Shown: positions 10,981 through 22,735 of the stretch, one piece after another
Numbering within the stretch: position 1 is the stretch's first letter
Layout of the letters: each line of letters starts with the position of its first letter
Assembly (NCBI GenBank): GCA_963575645.1
Contig: OY754469.1
Coordinates: 21,780,001 to 21,844,000 of the forward strand
DNA length: 64,000 nucleotides
Reading direction: 5' to 3'
DNA from: Xanthostigma xanthostigma
Taxonomy: Eukaryota; Arthropoda; Insecta; Raphidioptera; Raphidiidae
The notes under the pieces: model-generated
What the model was told of the DNA's origin: nothing
The model's database searches: none
The model's input: only the letters and a program-made list of their open reading frames with translations
Made by a program: the position numbers and the translations under genes

Positions 10981-13038
10981 AACGAAATGATATTTTATGA
11001 GCAGGCTTTGGAAAAACAATTTGCATAAATATGTCAAAAAGGAAAAGAAAATAAAAAAAAACAAAGGACATATTTTCAGTGAAGAGTTTTAAATATTTGT
11101 TTTTGCAAAGTCGCAACTGGATAATTTTAAACATGAATTAACTTCTTTCCGGAGTGAGGTGCATAATTCTATACAGGAGTGTGCAAAGCGTTTTGAAAAC
11201 AGTTATTTACAAATAACTGGGAAACGGCCACTTTTAGGACAAATAAAAAGAAGTTGCATAAATAAATTGGTCCGATTTTAGAGAAACAGGACGGTTAGTA
11301 TGAACTAATAGATAAAATACAGATTAATTAGGTATTTTGTACTTTATCTATCATTGAAGTCCCTCTATCCCTGTATAATTTGGACGTGAAGTCGTAATAT
11401 GTCACATATGTGAGACTTGTAAAATAAAATTATAGACGATTTAAACATTTGGTTTCTTTGATGATTCAGTTCTCAATTTTTGGTTGCAACGAAAAGAGAC
11501 GGTACTGCTGATAACCTTCGTATCACACGCTATTAAGTCTTAATAAACTTAAAACAGCAAGAACCTATGTTGTCAAGCGTCTATAGTGCACAATTAACAT
11601 ACAATATTTATCAATTTCGCGTAATCACAGATGATCTGTTTTTGCCAGTTTAACACCTAATAGTATTTAATAAATACAGATTTACTTTGATGATAAACTT
11701 TTATTATCCCAAAAATCACTTATTAGATTGTAGAACGAATTTTGAATTGTGTTTAGAAACAAAAGGTAGTAAACAATCAATCACAAATGAAGATAAAGAA
11801 ACATTAATAAAATCTACAGGAAATTAATGAATGATCATTGAGATTCGTCTTTGTTTTGTTCTTGTAAAACAATCAAAATTGTGTTTTCATTCTTAAATTT
11901 TCTACATTTTGGTTGGCGTAGATATAATTAACGGCACGGAAGTCGAAGATACAGATCAACGCGTACATTTTCCACTGGTCCCTTGACAACTTAAAAAAAA
12001 TGGGTTGCAGAAAAGGTTGTCAAAAAATCTAATTTGACAATGACATTAGATTGCGAAGATTCACATTTCTCCACATGAAAAGATAATAGAGTTTTTAATT
12101 GATCCTGCTTGAAAAATAATAATTGATTGATTGAAACGATATTTTTCCTAAACTGTGTATATACAGATATACATGCATTTAGCATCGTTCTTTGTATATT
12201 AGACATAATATTATAATAATGAAAATAAAATTTCAGTTAACGCGTGCGGTGGCTCGGGTAACGGCTAGTATTAAATATTATGATATGCATCGCTACCTAT
12301 ATAATATGGTAACACGTCAGGTAAAAATTAACCGAAGCATGCTGGTCAGCTACCTAATTAATTTCTTTTTGACAGATCTAGAGAACAAAAAACTGATTTT
12401 TTTATTTTCAAAATATTTCGGAAACTATAGTTTGGAAAAAAAATTTTTTACAAAAGTTTCTGGTAAAAATAAATAGAATAATAAACTGTTATAAAAAGTA
12501 TTATATAAAAAAAACGTTATAGCATATATCTCTTCTGTGCATACGCCGATTTTCCCCAAAAACAATAGGGCTCTTCATATTAACATATAAAATATTATCC
12601 CAAAATTTGCTTTCAATCTGCTCGTCCGTTTTACAGAGCACAGACTTTTCCCAAAAATACGTTTTTTCTTGGATTGTGGGGGGGGGGCTCAAAACGAAAA
12701 AATTTTATATTATTTTGAAAAGTAAATTTTGACTTAAATAAGTTTCATTCGACACTAGTGATGAAATGGTAAAAAACATTATTGTTGCTTATGTATCGAT
12801 TTGGAACGTTGAAATGTATGAAATTTGCAATTATTAACAAAGTATATAATATAAATAGACATGAAAAACGAGCCGATATTTTTGGCAATCTCGTCTTATC
12901 TTTAAAATTCCTTTTTATTTAATTACATTTTATTTGGATATTTCTTCTGGTTGACTTAACGAACGAATTCTTTAACTACGCCATTTTTCGAGTTTAACGT
13001 ATAGATCTCTAAAAATTACACATATAATATGTTGTGCA
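10981..13038. other. Unannotated DNA
   Basis: No recognisable gene. A frame at 12192-12476 has no known motif and begins in AT-rich sequence. A G10 run lies near 12678. Confidence 0.5.
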
Positions 13039-13046
13039 TGGATTTT

Positions 13047-13397
13047 TAGTGATGGGCGTTGATTCAACAAATTAACTTTAATTCATTCGTCTACGAATCA
13101 ACTGTTTCTGATTTATTAACTAGTTTACGATACAATTACTTAACCTATTGGTCACAAAACGCAAAGAACTTATTCGCCTTGCAAAAGAAACACATAACGA
13201 AACGATATCGGCACAACGACCTCCAAAATACAAATAATTTTACGATCGTAACTAAATCGGATCTCTCTACATGCATGCCAATAACATTCTTTGTAGTTAA
13301 TATAAACTAGTTAACGAAGTCAACCGATTTTTCAATTAGTTGACGTGGCACAAGCTACGGTTACGTTGATGTTAAAATCGTCAACGACCCACCACTA
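13047..13397. mobile_element. hAT-like MITE, 351 bp
   Basis: The left end TAGTGATGGGCGTTGA and the reverse complement of the right end, TAGTGGTGGGTCGTTGA, form a terminal inverted repeat with small differences. Flanking octamers are TGGATTTT (13039-13046) and ATGATTTT (13398-13405), six of eight identical, consistent with an aged 8-bp duplication. No transposase remains. Confidence 0.65.
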
Positions 13398-13436
13398 ATG
13401 ATTTTTATGAACTCATAATATTATGTGTATATCTAT

Positions 13437-13985
13437 TAGTGATGTGCCGGATGTCTATATCCGTATCCGTATCCGCGGATATCCGAGGGAGAAGAAAGAT
13501 CCGTATCCGTATCCGTTAGTTTTTGTGCGGATCTTTTACCTCATTAATTTTCAATTCATAGATGAAATTTGATATAGGTATATAGGTGATTAGGTAATAA
13601 AGAAAAACTGTTAAATAACCATTCAGATTATTTTTTATTTTTTTTAAATCGTATTTGGCACCTTTATATTGCAAACATTTATCGTAGTGAGCTCCATACC
13701 AATAGTACATAACTCAAAGGTACTAAAAAACTATCTTTATAACGAGATATTGCACATCGATCTTTGCGGAAAGAGACAATCTGTTATAAGAGTTAACTCT
13801 TAAAGAGGTCAATAATTTTTTCCCATACCAGATAGTCTCTTTACAAAGGTCGATGTGCAATATTTACCGCCGTGTACTCTAAGAAAGTTAAGATCCGTAT
13901 CCGTATCCGCGGATCTTGAAACCAAAAATCCGTATTCAGATCCGTATCCACGGATATACATTTTTAACGATCCAGCACATCACTA
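13437..13985. mobile_element. hAT-like MITE, 549 bp, with perfect 8-bp TSD
   Basis: The left end TAGTGATGTGCCGGAT and right end ATCCAGCACATCACTA are inverted. ATATCTAT is duplicated exactly at 13429-13436 and 13986-13993. Both subterminal regions carry runs of ATCCGT / ACGGAT words (for example 13463-13488, 13501-13520, 13892-13953). It begins only 39 bp after the previous hAT-like element ends. Confidence 0.92.
13747..13863. repeat. 117-bp inverted repeat inside the 13437-13985 element
   Basis: ATATTGCACATCGATCTTTG..AGAGAC at 13747-13782 pairs with GTCTCTTTACAAAGGTCGATG.. at 13829-13863, about 36 bp per arm with few mismatches. This is either a small MITE nested in the hAT-like element or an intrinsic part of it. 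Confidence 0.7.
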
Positions 13986-13993
13986 ATATCTAT

Positions 13994-14724
13994 AATAATT
14001 GTACAATTATATATATACGTATATACATATTATATACTTAATATATCTCCAACGTCCGTCCATTCACTTGTCACCGGAAATGAGGTAGGCCTCTCCAAAC
14101 ACACACATTCATAATATGATGCTACACACACGTACGGAGACTGTGGATCGCTCCTCCCACCCACCCACCAACTCTACTCTAATCACGTCATCATTTTATC
14201 ATTAAATTCATTGTTGTCTGTCTGCCTATTTCGCTATTGCATGTACACAGCGATTATTGTGATGCGTAAATGTTGGACCGCCATCTTGTCGTCGTAGTAC
14301 GAGCGCTTAACGCTTGTGATTTGTTGAATGTACCTATATACTTAATATTAGACTGTTTGTGGCGTGTTAAAAATAGATTTATTGCAGATTTTTATTTGAT
14401 GATTGAATACGTTATTATTATTAGTATGTATTTTAATAGTTTTAGAAACAATAACTATTTTTATATATTTTAGAAATGACATATCTGTAGATGTTAGAAA
14501 TTTAATTTTTTTAAAGATGTTAATACTTTTTTTATACAGTAATAAATATTACATACAATGCCTACATACTCGTTAGCACCTACAACCACATGTTTGTTGC
14601 GCAAAAGTTAGTTCATGATTTATACAGAACAAAATAATGTTTGGCTATTTTAAAAATCAATATTTCTGACGCATATAGGTACCTATATACAGCAAAAATA
14701 GTTTAAACCAATTAAATTATTACA
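13994..14724. other. Unannotated AT-rich DNA
   Basis: No gene, repeat copy or RNA recognised. Short CA/CCACCC-rich low-complexity patches lie near 14098-14165. Confidence 0.5.
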
Positions 14725-15165
14725 ATCCCAACCCACAAGTAGGGAATACTACCTATTAGTTTAGGTCGAAAATCATTTTTCAAAGTTTTACAATATATCT
14801 TTTCGTTTTGAGGTCCCCGAATCTAAAAAATATATTTTTGGAAAAACTCTGTGCGTCTGTTAGCCTGTTTGTCTGTGAGCACGATACAGGCCAAACGGAT
14901 GAGCGAACTGAAACCAAATTTTGAGAGGATGTTTGATATGTAAATATGAACAGCTCTATTTTTTTGGGGGAAAATATAACGGTGTTTTTTTTTATATAAT
15001 AATGGTAAACTTTTCGTAACGGCTTATTATTCTATTCATTTTTTCAAGAAAGTTTCGTTAAAAATTTTTTTTATAAACTTTATAGTTTCGGAAATATTTT
15101 GAAAATAAAAAATAATCAGCTGTTCTTTCGCTTTGTAGATCTGTCAGAAATAAACTAATTAAGCA
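14725..15165 (+). repeat. Dispersed repeat 'X', copy 1
   Basis: CCAACCCACAAGT, TAGTTTAGGTC, ATATTTTTGGAAAAACT, GCGTCTGTTAG, ACCAAATTTTGAGAGGATGTT and TTATAGTTTCGGAAATATTTT occur in the same order at 61340-61770. Partial copies are at 27120-27180, 33617-33770, 35935-37530 and 59400-59545. This copy lacks the CGGCGCATGCGC word found in the others. No coding content. Confidence 0.8.
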
Positions 15166-16480
15166 TGCTTTGATTAATTTTTACATGACGTTAAACATAT
15201 ATTATGTGGGTAACCATGGCAACGAGTAGCAAATATCATATTGAATACTAGCCATTACCATTTGAAGTTGGAATGGTCCCGTCGCCCAATTGGTAGGATT
15301 TCTTTTGCAGTACCACCTATACAAAATGACTGCTTTTCATGTGTTTATAGCGGTTGTAAAAGTACCTAAAACAAAATATATCAATTTAGACCTATATGCT
15401 ACGATTCTGAAATAGTAGAGAGCGAGTCATTATTCAAGTGCGTAGAATTTCACTGCCGGTGTTGTTCCAAATCTTCTTGGTTTCCGGGCTTGTAGGCTGT
15501 GATCCATTGGTATTTCTATCTGACGTCTACGACTGCGGTGGACATTAACAAAGAAGATGTGGCAGCGGGAGAAGTGTTCTTCTAGGAGACTCACCTCACA
15601 GGTAGATAAGTGCGAGGCGCCCAGAAGGACACTTAAGGATAGTAATTAATAATATTTTTGTTTTTATTTATAAACTAGTATTATGCAAGTAAGTAATTAA
15701 TGTCAGTGATAGACAACCGTCATCTCGATAGCATTCATTTGTCATGTCACGTGTTTTGCAATTATTTTTTTTCTCAATAAGTGCATTACATGGTGACGTG
15801 ATTTCTATTGTTATTAAATTTAAATTATTACATCACCGTAATTTATGAACCGTTGTGTTTTATGTAGTTACAATAATTGTAGCATAAAATAAAAATTGTC
15901 GTGCAGTTACTTTCTGCAAATCGTAGATAATTAATCAAAATAGATTTTATTATTAGAAAATCATTTTTCTATATTATTATTTTAACAAGCGTTTATTTAT
16001 TGTTTTGTCATTTAATGTCGGTTTTGCCACAAAGCCTAATATCTTACTTGACCGTACTTATGATACTTAGCAAACGACATTTACCTATTTTTAGTTTAAA
16101 ATGTTTCGTTGGTATTCAGATAAAAGTATATCTTAACCCAATCGCGCAGGTCAGAAAAAAGTAGCCAATAACTTATGTTTGGGTATCGCGTTTCATCAAA
16201 ATCGATACGACCGTTTGGAAAAGACAGAAAGCGGAGTGGCAAAGGAAAATTCTGGAATCACGTTTTTCCATTTAGGTTTTGTACCATTTACAGGTTCCAC
16301 GATTTTTTCTACATTAAAGTGAATTTTTTTGTCAATCACTTTATCTCATTTTAAGCTTACTACTCAAAAAATGAAATTGTATCAAGTTGAGGGACATCCT
16401 ATCGCTGTTGAAAAAAATATTTACATTTAAACTATAGCGGTCCGTCCCGGTTTCAGCCGAGTGCGATAGATATAATTCTG
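15166..16480. other. Unannotated DNA with one GC-richer block
   Basis: 15440-15640 is less AT-rich than its surroundings and contains AGGTAGATAAGTGCGAGGCG and CCGGGCTTGTAGGCTGTGATC. It may be part of an old retroelement, but no motif supports a name. Confidence 0.4.
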
Positions 16481-16483
16481 CAA

Positions 16484-16740
16484 AATGTGTTTCGTTTGCG
16501 GCCTGGAGTCTGAACTAATAGCTTTGAGCAAATTCTACCAGATTTGCTTTTGAACTAATAGCTTTGAGGGAATTTTTTCAGATGTCGCTACTTGATACTA
16601 AAACAGTTTTTTGTGTGCTTCTGAACTAATAGCTTTAAACAAATTCTATCAGATGTATTTCGTTTGCGGCCCGGTGTTTGAACTAATAGCTTTGAGAAAA
16701 TTCTACCAGATTTGCTTCTGAACTAATAGCTTTAAGCGTA
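16484..16740. repeat. Imperfect tandem duplication built on CTGAACTAATAGCTTT
   Basis: TGAACTAATAGCTTTGAG followed by AATTCTACCAGATTTGCTT recurs five times between 16512 and 16735. A larger unit of about 170 bp, starting TGT(G/A)TTTCGTTTGCGGCC, is duplicated at 16484 and 16652. Confidence 0.75.
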
Positions 16741-18479
16741 TATATAGATATAAAGATATCATTTTTTTACTTTTTTTAGTGCATGTTGCTATTAAAGCGC
16801 GTTTAAATTTTTTTATTCAAGTATTTTTATATGTAGTTCAGTAATTTGTTTTTCTGTGAGTGCAATCTAATGTTCTACATAACAAAAAGTTTGACAATAA
16901 CAGACCGTCTCTGCATACTTACCTATAAACTGTGATTATATGATCAGAATCTAAATTAATTATTATCAAATCAGATCACATATTATAACAAGCTTGTTGA
17001 TGAAACAGTTTGAATATTACCCGACTTCTCAGTATTGATCTCTCTATATAAAAAAGTTGTTCTAATTATGATGTAATTTAAAACAAAATGACGAACCATC
17101 TTCGAGACAAATCTATATGGACAAGAAAACTCGAAACGCTCTGCCGTTCATGCGAGAAGGACGCAATTGTTTTGTTTCGTTTGGTGTTTGTTTTGTTCGA
17201 TGTACTATCGTAGGTATAACTAAGCTGTTAAAAAGGTCAGCACTGCTAATGACTGATTTCTTTCGATACCTTTTTAATTATTTTTTTTTTCACTTTTACA
17301 TTAAATTGTAACTAAAAAAAGGCGACAATTTCTTTAGCAATTTCCGGCAGTACCGTGGGAATGATTTTTGTCAATGTTCTCTTAAAGCTTTATAAATGTC
17401 TAAATTTGTGGCTACGAGATAAAACCACTAATGTCGTTGTTTTTTACTTTCATTTTTTTTATTTTCTGACAAAAACATTTTGTCTCTATTTGCAAATTCT
17501 AAATGAATTAGTCTATTTTGTAACTAAGAAATGGTGTTTTTCTTATTTCTTACCAATGATATTCCGGACTAAGAAGAGGTGCAAGGGGTGAGAGAAGTGC
17601 TAATTCTGGGTCTAAGTAATTTTTCTGAAAACGTAGGTATCGTTCAGTTGTGCATAGCCAATGGGAGGCAAATTTCACTTTTCAATAACGGCAAAAATTG
17701 GCAGCCACAAAAAAAATCCAATAAAATTTTGATATTTTTTGTCGCAGAGTCAGAATCCGAAAAAACAATTGTGGGTTCCCATTTAAAATGTTGAAGTTAC
17801 CCTCACCCCGACGAGGAGGGTGAATGGGTGATGAGTGGTTTTAAGTCTAAAACATGACCCCTCAAAAGCATACAACTTTCGTCTAAATTGTTAACCTATA
17901 ATTTTCTCTTAATATATTTGCGTGTACAACTGAATTTGTGGAAAGTTTAATTTAAATGATAACATTAATCTAATTAAATTAATAACCCGGATATACCAGA
18001 TTTTTAACAGTAATTATCATAATATGTCAACTAACGAGATTAATATCTGAAGAACAAAACAATTACGATAAAAAAAGTAATTTTATATGTTTTATATGTA
18101 TATAACTTTAATTCTGTCAGTTAGTAACATAAATAATAATTAAATATTTAGAGCATGATGCTTAAACATAATAAGTTTCTCTTAATTTTATACTTGTCAG
18201 AATAACCATCAAATTTTATATATACCGAGATTGAAATAAAAATTAGACAAAGAAAATGTTTCCAATTAATGTTAGGTCCTTTGATATCAAATTCATCACT
18301 TATTTTGAACGTGTTCATGTATTTAAAAATAAGAAAACTACAAAAAAATTGCTGTTGTTGTCGAGTTTACTTATAAAGTCAAATAAAATGTAACTTTTTT
18401 TGCAAAATGAGATTTTTATATTATTCTATATCAAAAACATATTTACGTGTAAATAACTTAATTTTATGCAAACTTATCC
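16741..18479. other. Unannotated AT-rich DNA
   Basis: No protein or RNA recognised. Open frames at 17117-17794 have no known motif. Confidence 0.45.
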
Positions 18480-18567
18480 CTTAGCACTGGCTATGCCAAG
18501 TTGGGTGGATCAATTTCAATTATAAGACAGCAAATGATGTATTAACTGTAGTAGATTTATTGAAATA
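18480..18567 (+). mobile_element. Probable 3' end of a LINE leading into (TTA)n
   Basis: TTAGCACTGGCTATGCCAAG...GATTTATTGAAATAAA directly followed by a TTA microsatellite is a common form of the 3' end of insect non-LTR elements with triplet tails. No coding region of the element is visible upstream. Confidence 0.4.
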
Positions 18568-18568
18568 A

Positions 18569-18663
<95 letters not shown>
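18568..18663. repeat. (TTA)n microsatellite, about 31 units
   Basis: Uninterrupted TTA repeats of about 95 bp. They create a spurious poly-isoleucine frame on the minus strand. Confidence 0.97.
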
Positions 18664-18664
<1 letters not shown>

Positions 18665-21366
18665 GCATTCAAGTTTTAATTTAAAAAAGTACTGTGTCAC
18701 TATTATTAAATGAATAAATTTTATAACATATAAGTGCAATATAAGATGTGTAAAAATTATTATTTTTATATGTGTTTTCAATGGACTACTGTTCACTTTT
18801 CACCTAGTATGCTAGAGTGCTCATGAATGTCTTTTTAAAATAATAAAAAACAATGTTTTTAAAAAAGTGCTCAGAACAGAATTGTCATGACATATTTAAG
18901 TCGCAATAATGAATAATTTTGTTAAGTTTCAAGCGTGACCACCATTTTATATGCATATTTTACTTAAATAATCGAGAAGACAGTTGAATAATGAACAAAT
19001 GACAAACATTGTCCAGGCAAAACATACGTCAGTTGTACTAAAAATAAATGACAAATAAAAATACCATAAACTAACAATAGATTTTTGATGTGACGAATTT
19101 TCTCTTGATTGTTTAAGGACACTTAATTTATTATTTAGAAATAAACAACGTGTGTTTGTGCTGATTTAGTTGGAACTTTGTTTTGTTATTATAAAAAAAT
19201 AATTGCAATCATGTCGATTTCAACATTATGATTCAATTGTTTAAGCAAATACTTGCTATAAATTCGTTATCGAGGTAGACAAAAACAGATTTCTCTTCTC
19301 TTTATATGCCTATTCAATGACTTTTATTTAGGTATTTAAACTATGTCGCAATCTTAACACTTATTTTATTTTAATTATTCACACAATGCAATATCTACAT
19401 GACACTTTTTACATGCATTTATTTATAGTTAAGTCATAAAATACAGCAACCTTTAAAGACGTGGTTTTTCATTATGTCCACGTTTCTATCATTTTTCCTC
19501 CTGCGCCTTACTCATTGTCAACCACGCCATCTTGAAATGACAGGTATCGGTGCTGTTATCATAGTTTTATTGCAGATTGTCGTCATTTTTTTGTCGACTT
19601 AGTTATAAAATTGGTCTCCACGAAAAGTGCTTTTATTTTAACGCGATAATATATAGCGTATGTCCATTTTGAAGGTCCATTCAAATACCTATTTATTTTA
19701 GCTCCTACATCCAAACTTACAAACTTTACCTCTTTATAATATTAGTATACTTATGCAAAATGATATTGTCTAAAAAAGTATAAACATTTTCAGTGTCAAA
19801 CTTTCATTTTTAATTCAGTGTATACCTATTTCAAAAGTTAAAAGAAGAACGAGCTGAAAATGTCTACATTAAAAATTAGGGTTTTAATTTATTTTATTGA
19901 GTTTGATACTGACAGCAAATCGTTTTACGTGTGCTATTAAACTCATTTGGCAGTTTAATTCATTTGTAACTATAGTACATAATTCAGTAGGACAATGAGT
20001 ACCAGAAAGGTTCATTCATAATAACTATTATATCTAAAATTATTTAGTGAGTAGATGAAGGGGGTGCTTGTAATCTTTACAAAAAAAAAAAAACATTGTA
20101 CCTACAAAAAGAAAAGTAACGATCATTCACCATAATAATGGACTCTTCGTTAGGACTTCCGCTCAATTAACGTTGAAGTCACCATCGAGCGTGGTGGTAA
20201 AAAGCTAAACTTATATCTAATTGGAAGACCTTATTTGTACTCCTGCTGTCCACCATGAGTTTTTTTATATGTTTCCTCCATACAACACAAAACAATTTTT
20301 CAAGAAAAATATTACAAATCTATTAAAATAATTGTATTAGGTATATTGATGTATTTTTCAATAAATGTGAAAATAATAACAATCCATTTACAATTAATTA
20401 AATTGGTAATTATAACATCAATGAATTACGATATAAAAAATATTCCCATAACAGAGTTAAATGTATTCTTCTTAAAAACTAATAAAATAATAAAACCAAA
20501 TGAACCAGTTTTTTCCCTTGACAATTTTTTCTGGAAAAATACAAAATAGTCAAACTACTTTTCTCCATTCACACAAAAATAAAAAATAACTCAGGTGGTT
20601 GTGGTGATTATTACCGGGTACGCTATTAAAAAAACATTATTTTTTTAAGTTTTGTAAGCTTTTATATTAAATAAGACAATAAACTATTTTTTATCTTATC
20701 TTATCTTGATGTATTGAGAAAAGTATTAAGATTTGAATGAAATTTCTAATGATAATAATTTAAATTCGAAGTTAATATTCAATTTTTTTTTGGTTTATTT
20801 TTCTAATTGTGTTGTAATACCTATACAGTGCATTTAATTTCAACCTAGATATTGACTTTACATGTTAAACTCTGCTTGATATCTCTACGCTACGCAAAAT
20901 ATCAAAAATTAACCATGTTTGTGAATTCGAAGTATGTTGCGTTTAAAATTCATATTTCAGTTGAATATCTCAAAAAATTTGACCAATAAACCTGCCTGAC
21001 TGCGTAAAAATTCAAATCTGTATTCTTTCATATACGTGACCATTTAATTTTTTCCTCGGAGCGGGATACTCTTAAATTATTATTGTTAATTGAAATGACA
21101 TATTAGCAGAGTATGAAAACTTGGTAGAGACTGAATCAGGGCCTGAAAAAACTGACTATAAGCAACGAATTTGTGCAAGCGTCAAAAAGTAATTTATATA
21201 CTTTTTGAATCTACCGTTTTTTTCTTAATCTACCGCTTTATTTAGGTGCCGCTTTTTAAGATACCAGAAAACATTGACTATGCACGTGCGGGCGACAAGA
21301 CTTGCTTGCTCCTTTTTTGTTTTGTCAAAGCGGGACATTTTTACGTATTTTGGGGACAGCGGTATA
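18664..21366. other. Unannotated AT-rich DNA
   Basis: Apart from a repeat fragment at 19586-19690, nothing recognisable. There is an ATCTT short repeat near 20693-20707. Confidence 0.5.
19586..19690 (+). repeat. Fragment of the 41190/44210 dispersed repeat
   Basis: TTTTTGTCGACTTAGTTATAAAATTGGTCTCCACGAAAAG.. TTTTATTTTAACGCGATAAT.. ATAGCGTATGTCCAT matches the second 100-bp segment of the repeats at 41190 and 44210. Confidence 0.7.
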
Positions 21367-21467
21367 GATAGATAGATAAACTTTATTGTATAACGCTTTA
21401 TAGTAAGTACATATAATGTCAATAAAATGGATTAAAATTCTGATATGTCATAAAAAGGATTGTTTTT

Positions 21468-22735
21468 AAAATTTTTTTTTTTTTTAATAACAAACAAGTG
21501 AATCGGCTTCAAAGGCCATTATCACTACAAAAAGAAAAATACATAAAGTGAAGAAAATAAATTACAATTCATTTGATATTAACGGTAAGTATCGGTAAGT
21601 GTTTAATCTAGTCCGGTAAGTTTATAAATTAGGTTTATATATTATTGTATTTGTTGATTTGAATCAGGTATGTGAGTACTTTTTTAATTTGTTCTTCGTC
21701 ATTTTTCAGGGCTTCTCGGATATTTGGTGGCATGTCAGTCGAAAGTCTCTGTACGTCGTATAGTGGACAGTCAATTAAAATGTGCCGTACTGTTATGCGA
21801 GTTTCGCAGATGGCGCATTGTGGTGGAGGTTTCTTTTCAAAAAGGTAAGAGTGGGTGAGCATTGTGTGTCCTAGTCTCAGTCTGTTTATTATAATTTCGT
21901 CTCGTCTTTTTAATTTGATTGGTGAGGTCCATTTTGTTGTATTTGTTTTAATTTCGTTTAGTTTTGTTTGTCCGTTTTGCCATTCGTTGTTCCATTTTTC
22001 CTGGATGAGTGCTCTCAGGTGGGCTTTGAGGTCGGGTGCAGATATGTAGCTGTTATTTGGTTCAGCGTAGGAGTTGGCGGCTTGTTTTGCTAGGCTGTCT
22101 GCTGTATCATTGCCTGTAATAAGGGAGTGTGACGGTATCCAGATTAAATGTACTGATTTGTCGGTGTCCGTGGCGAGTTTTAGGAGGCTGTGAATTTCCT
22201 GAACAGTTGGATTCGATGAGTATATGTTTTCTAAGGAGAGCAGTGCGCTAAGAGAATCGGTGTAGATCGCGATTTTTTCTTTGTTTTTTTCCTGGAGTGT
22301 GTGTTGTAATGCCGATTTGATTGCGCAAAGTTCGGCGGTATACACGCTGTTTATGTTGTTTAACCTCGTTGTCTCGGTGTGTTCATCGGTAATATATGCG
22401 AAGCCGACTTTTTCATTGAGCTTGGAACCGTCTGTGAATATTTTTGTGTGGTCCCAGAGCTTGATATTGATTTCTGCTAGGAAGGCTTTGTATACTGCAG
22501 GGGGGGTGCTGTCTTTTTGGTATTTAGTGAGGGAGGTGTTGAGTTTTAATGGGGGAAGTGTCCAAGCAGGATTTCGTGGGAAGACGTTCGGTTTTATATC
22601 TGGAATTTTAAAGTCAAGTTTTTCCAAGGAGCTTTTCAGTCTTATCGGGTATGGTTTTGAAGCGTTCGGTTTGGTTTTGTATTTTAGTATATATTTTGGC
22701 TGTATGACTATTGGGTGGTTCAAATATTATAGATT
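21468..22735 (-). mobile_element. RNase H-bearing LINE (I/R1-like group), 5'-truncated, nested
   Basis: A 1.27-kb minus-strand insertion consisting of the 3' part of ORF2 (22723-21635), a short 3' region with GTGATAATGGCC, and an A-run read as T14 at about 21472-21485. It interrupts the CR1-like element. The poly(A)-type tail distinguishes it from the TATC-tailed host element. No clean target duplication is visible, probably because the site is old or AT-rich. Confidence 0.82.
21635..22723 (-). CDS. C-terminal part of LINE ORF2: RNase H domain and CCHC-like motif
   Basis: A 362-codon open frame. Residues 94-215 form a type I RNase H domain, which in these elements removes the RNA strand of the RNA-DNA hybrid. 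The catalytic acids are TDGS (D98), AELCAI (E131), YTDSLSAL (D156) and GNDTADSLAKQA (D209), with the helper histidine in WIPSHS (H199). A C-terminal QCAIC...H...DC motif (C303, C306, H314, C319) resembles the zinc-knuckle at the end of I/Jockey/R1-type ORF2. Endonuclease and reverse transcriptase are absent, so the methionine at 22723 is merely the first one available and not a true start. The frame is intact despite truncation, which suggests a fairly recent insertion. It cannot move by itself. The clade (I, Outcast, R1 or Loa) cannot be fixed without alignment. Confidence 0.9.
   Translation of the reverse strand: MNHPIVIQPKYILKYKTKPNASKPYPIRLKSSLEKLDFKIPDIKPNVFPRNPAWTLPPLKLNTSLTKYQKDSTPPAVYKAFLAEINIKLWDHTKIFTDGSKLNEKVGFAYITDEHTETTRLNNINSVYTAELCAIKSALQHTLQEKNKEKIAIYTDSLSALLSLENIYSSNPTVQEIHSLLKLATDTDKSVHLIWIPSHSLITGNDTADSLAKQAANSYAEPNNSYISAPDLKAHLRALIQEKWNNEWQNGQTKLNEIKTNTTKWTSPIKLKRRDEIIINRLRLGHTMLTHSYLFEKKPPPQCAICETRITVRHILIDCPLYDVQRLSTDMPPNIREALKNDEEQIKKVLTYLIQINKYNNI

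Noticed and set aside
12192..12476. 94-codon plus-strand frame
   Set aside because: Lysine- and phenylalanine-rich in AT-rich DNA, with no motif; consistent with chance.
18557..18796. Minus-strand frame rich in isoleucine
   Set aside because: It is the translation of the (TTA)n microsatellite.
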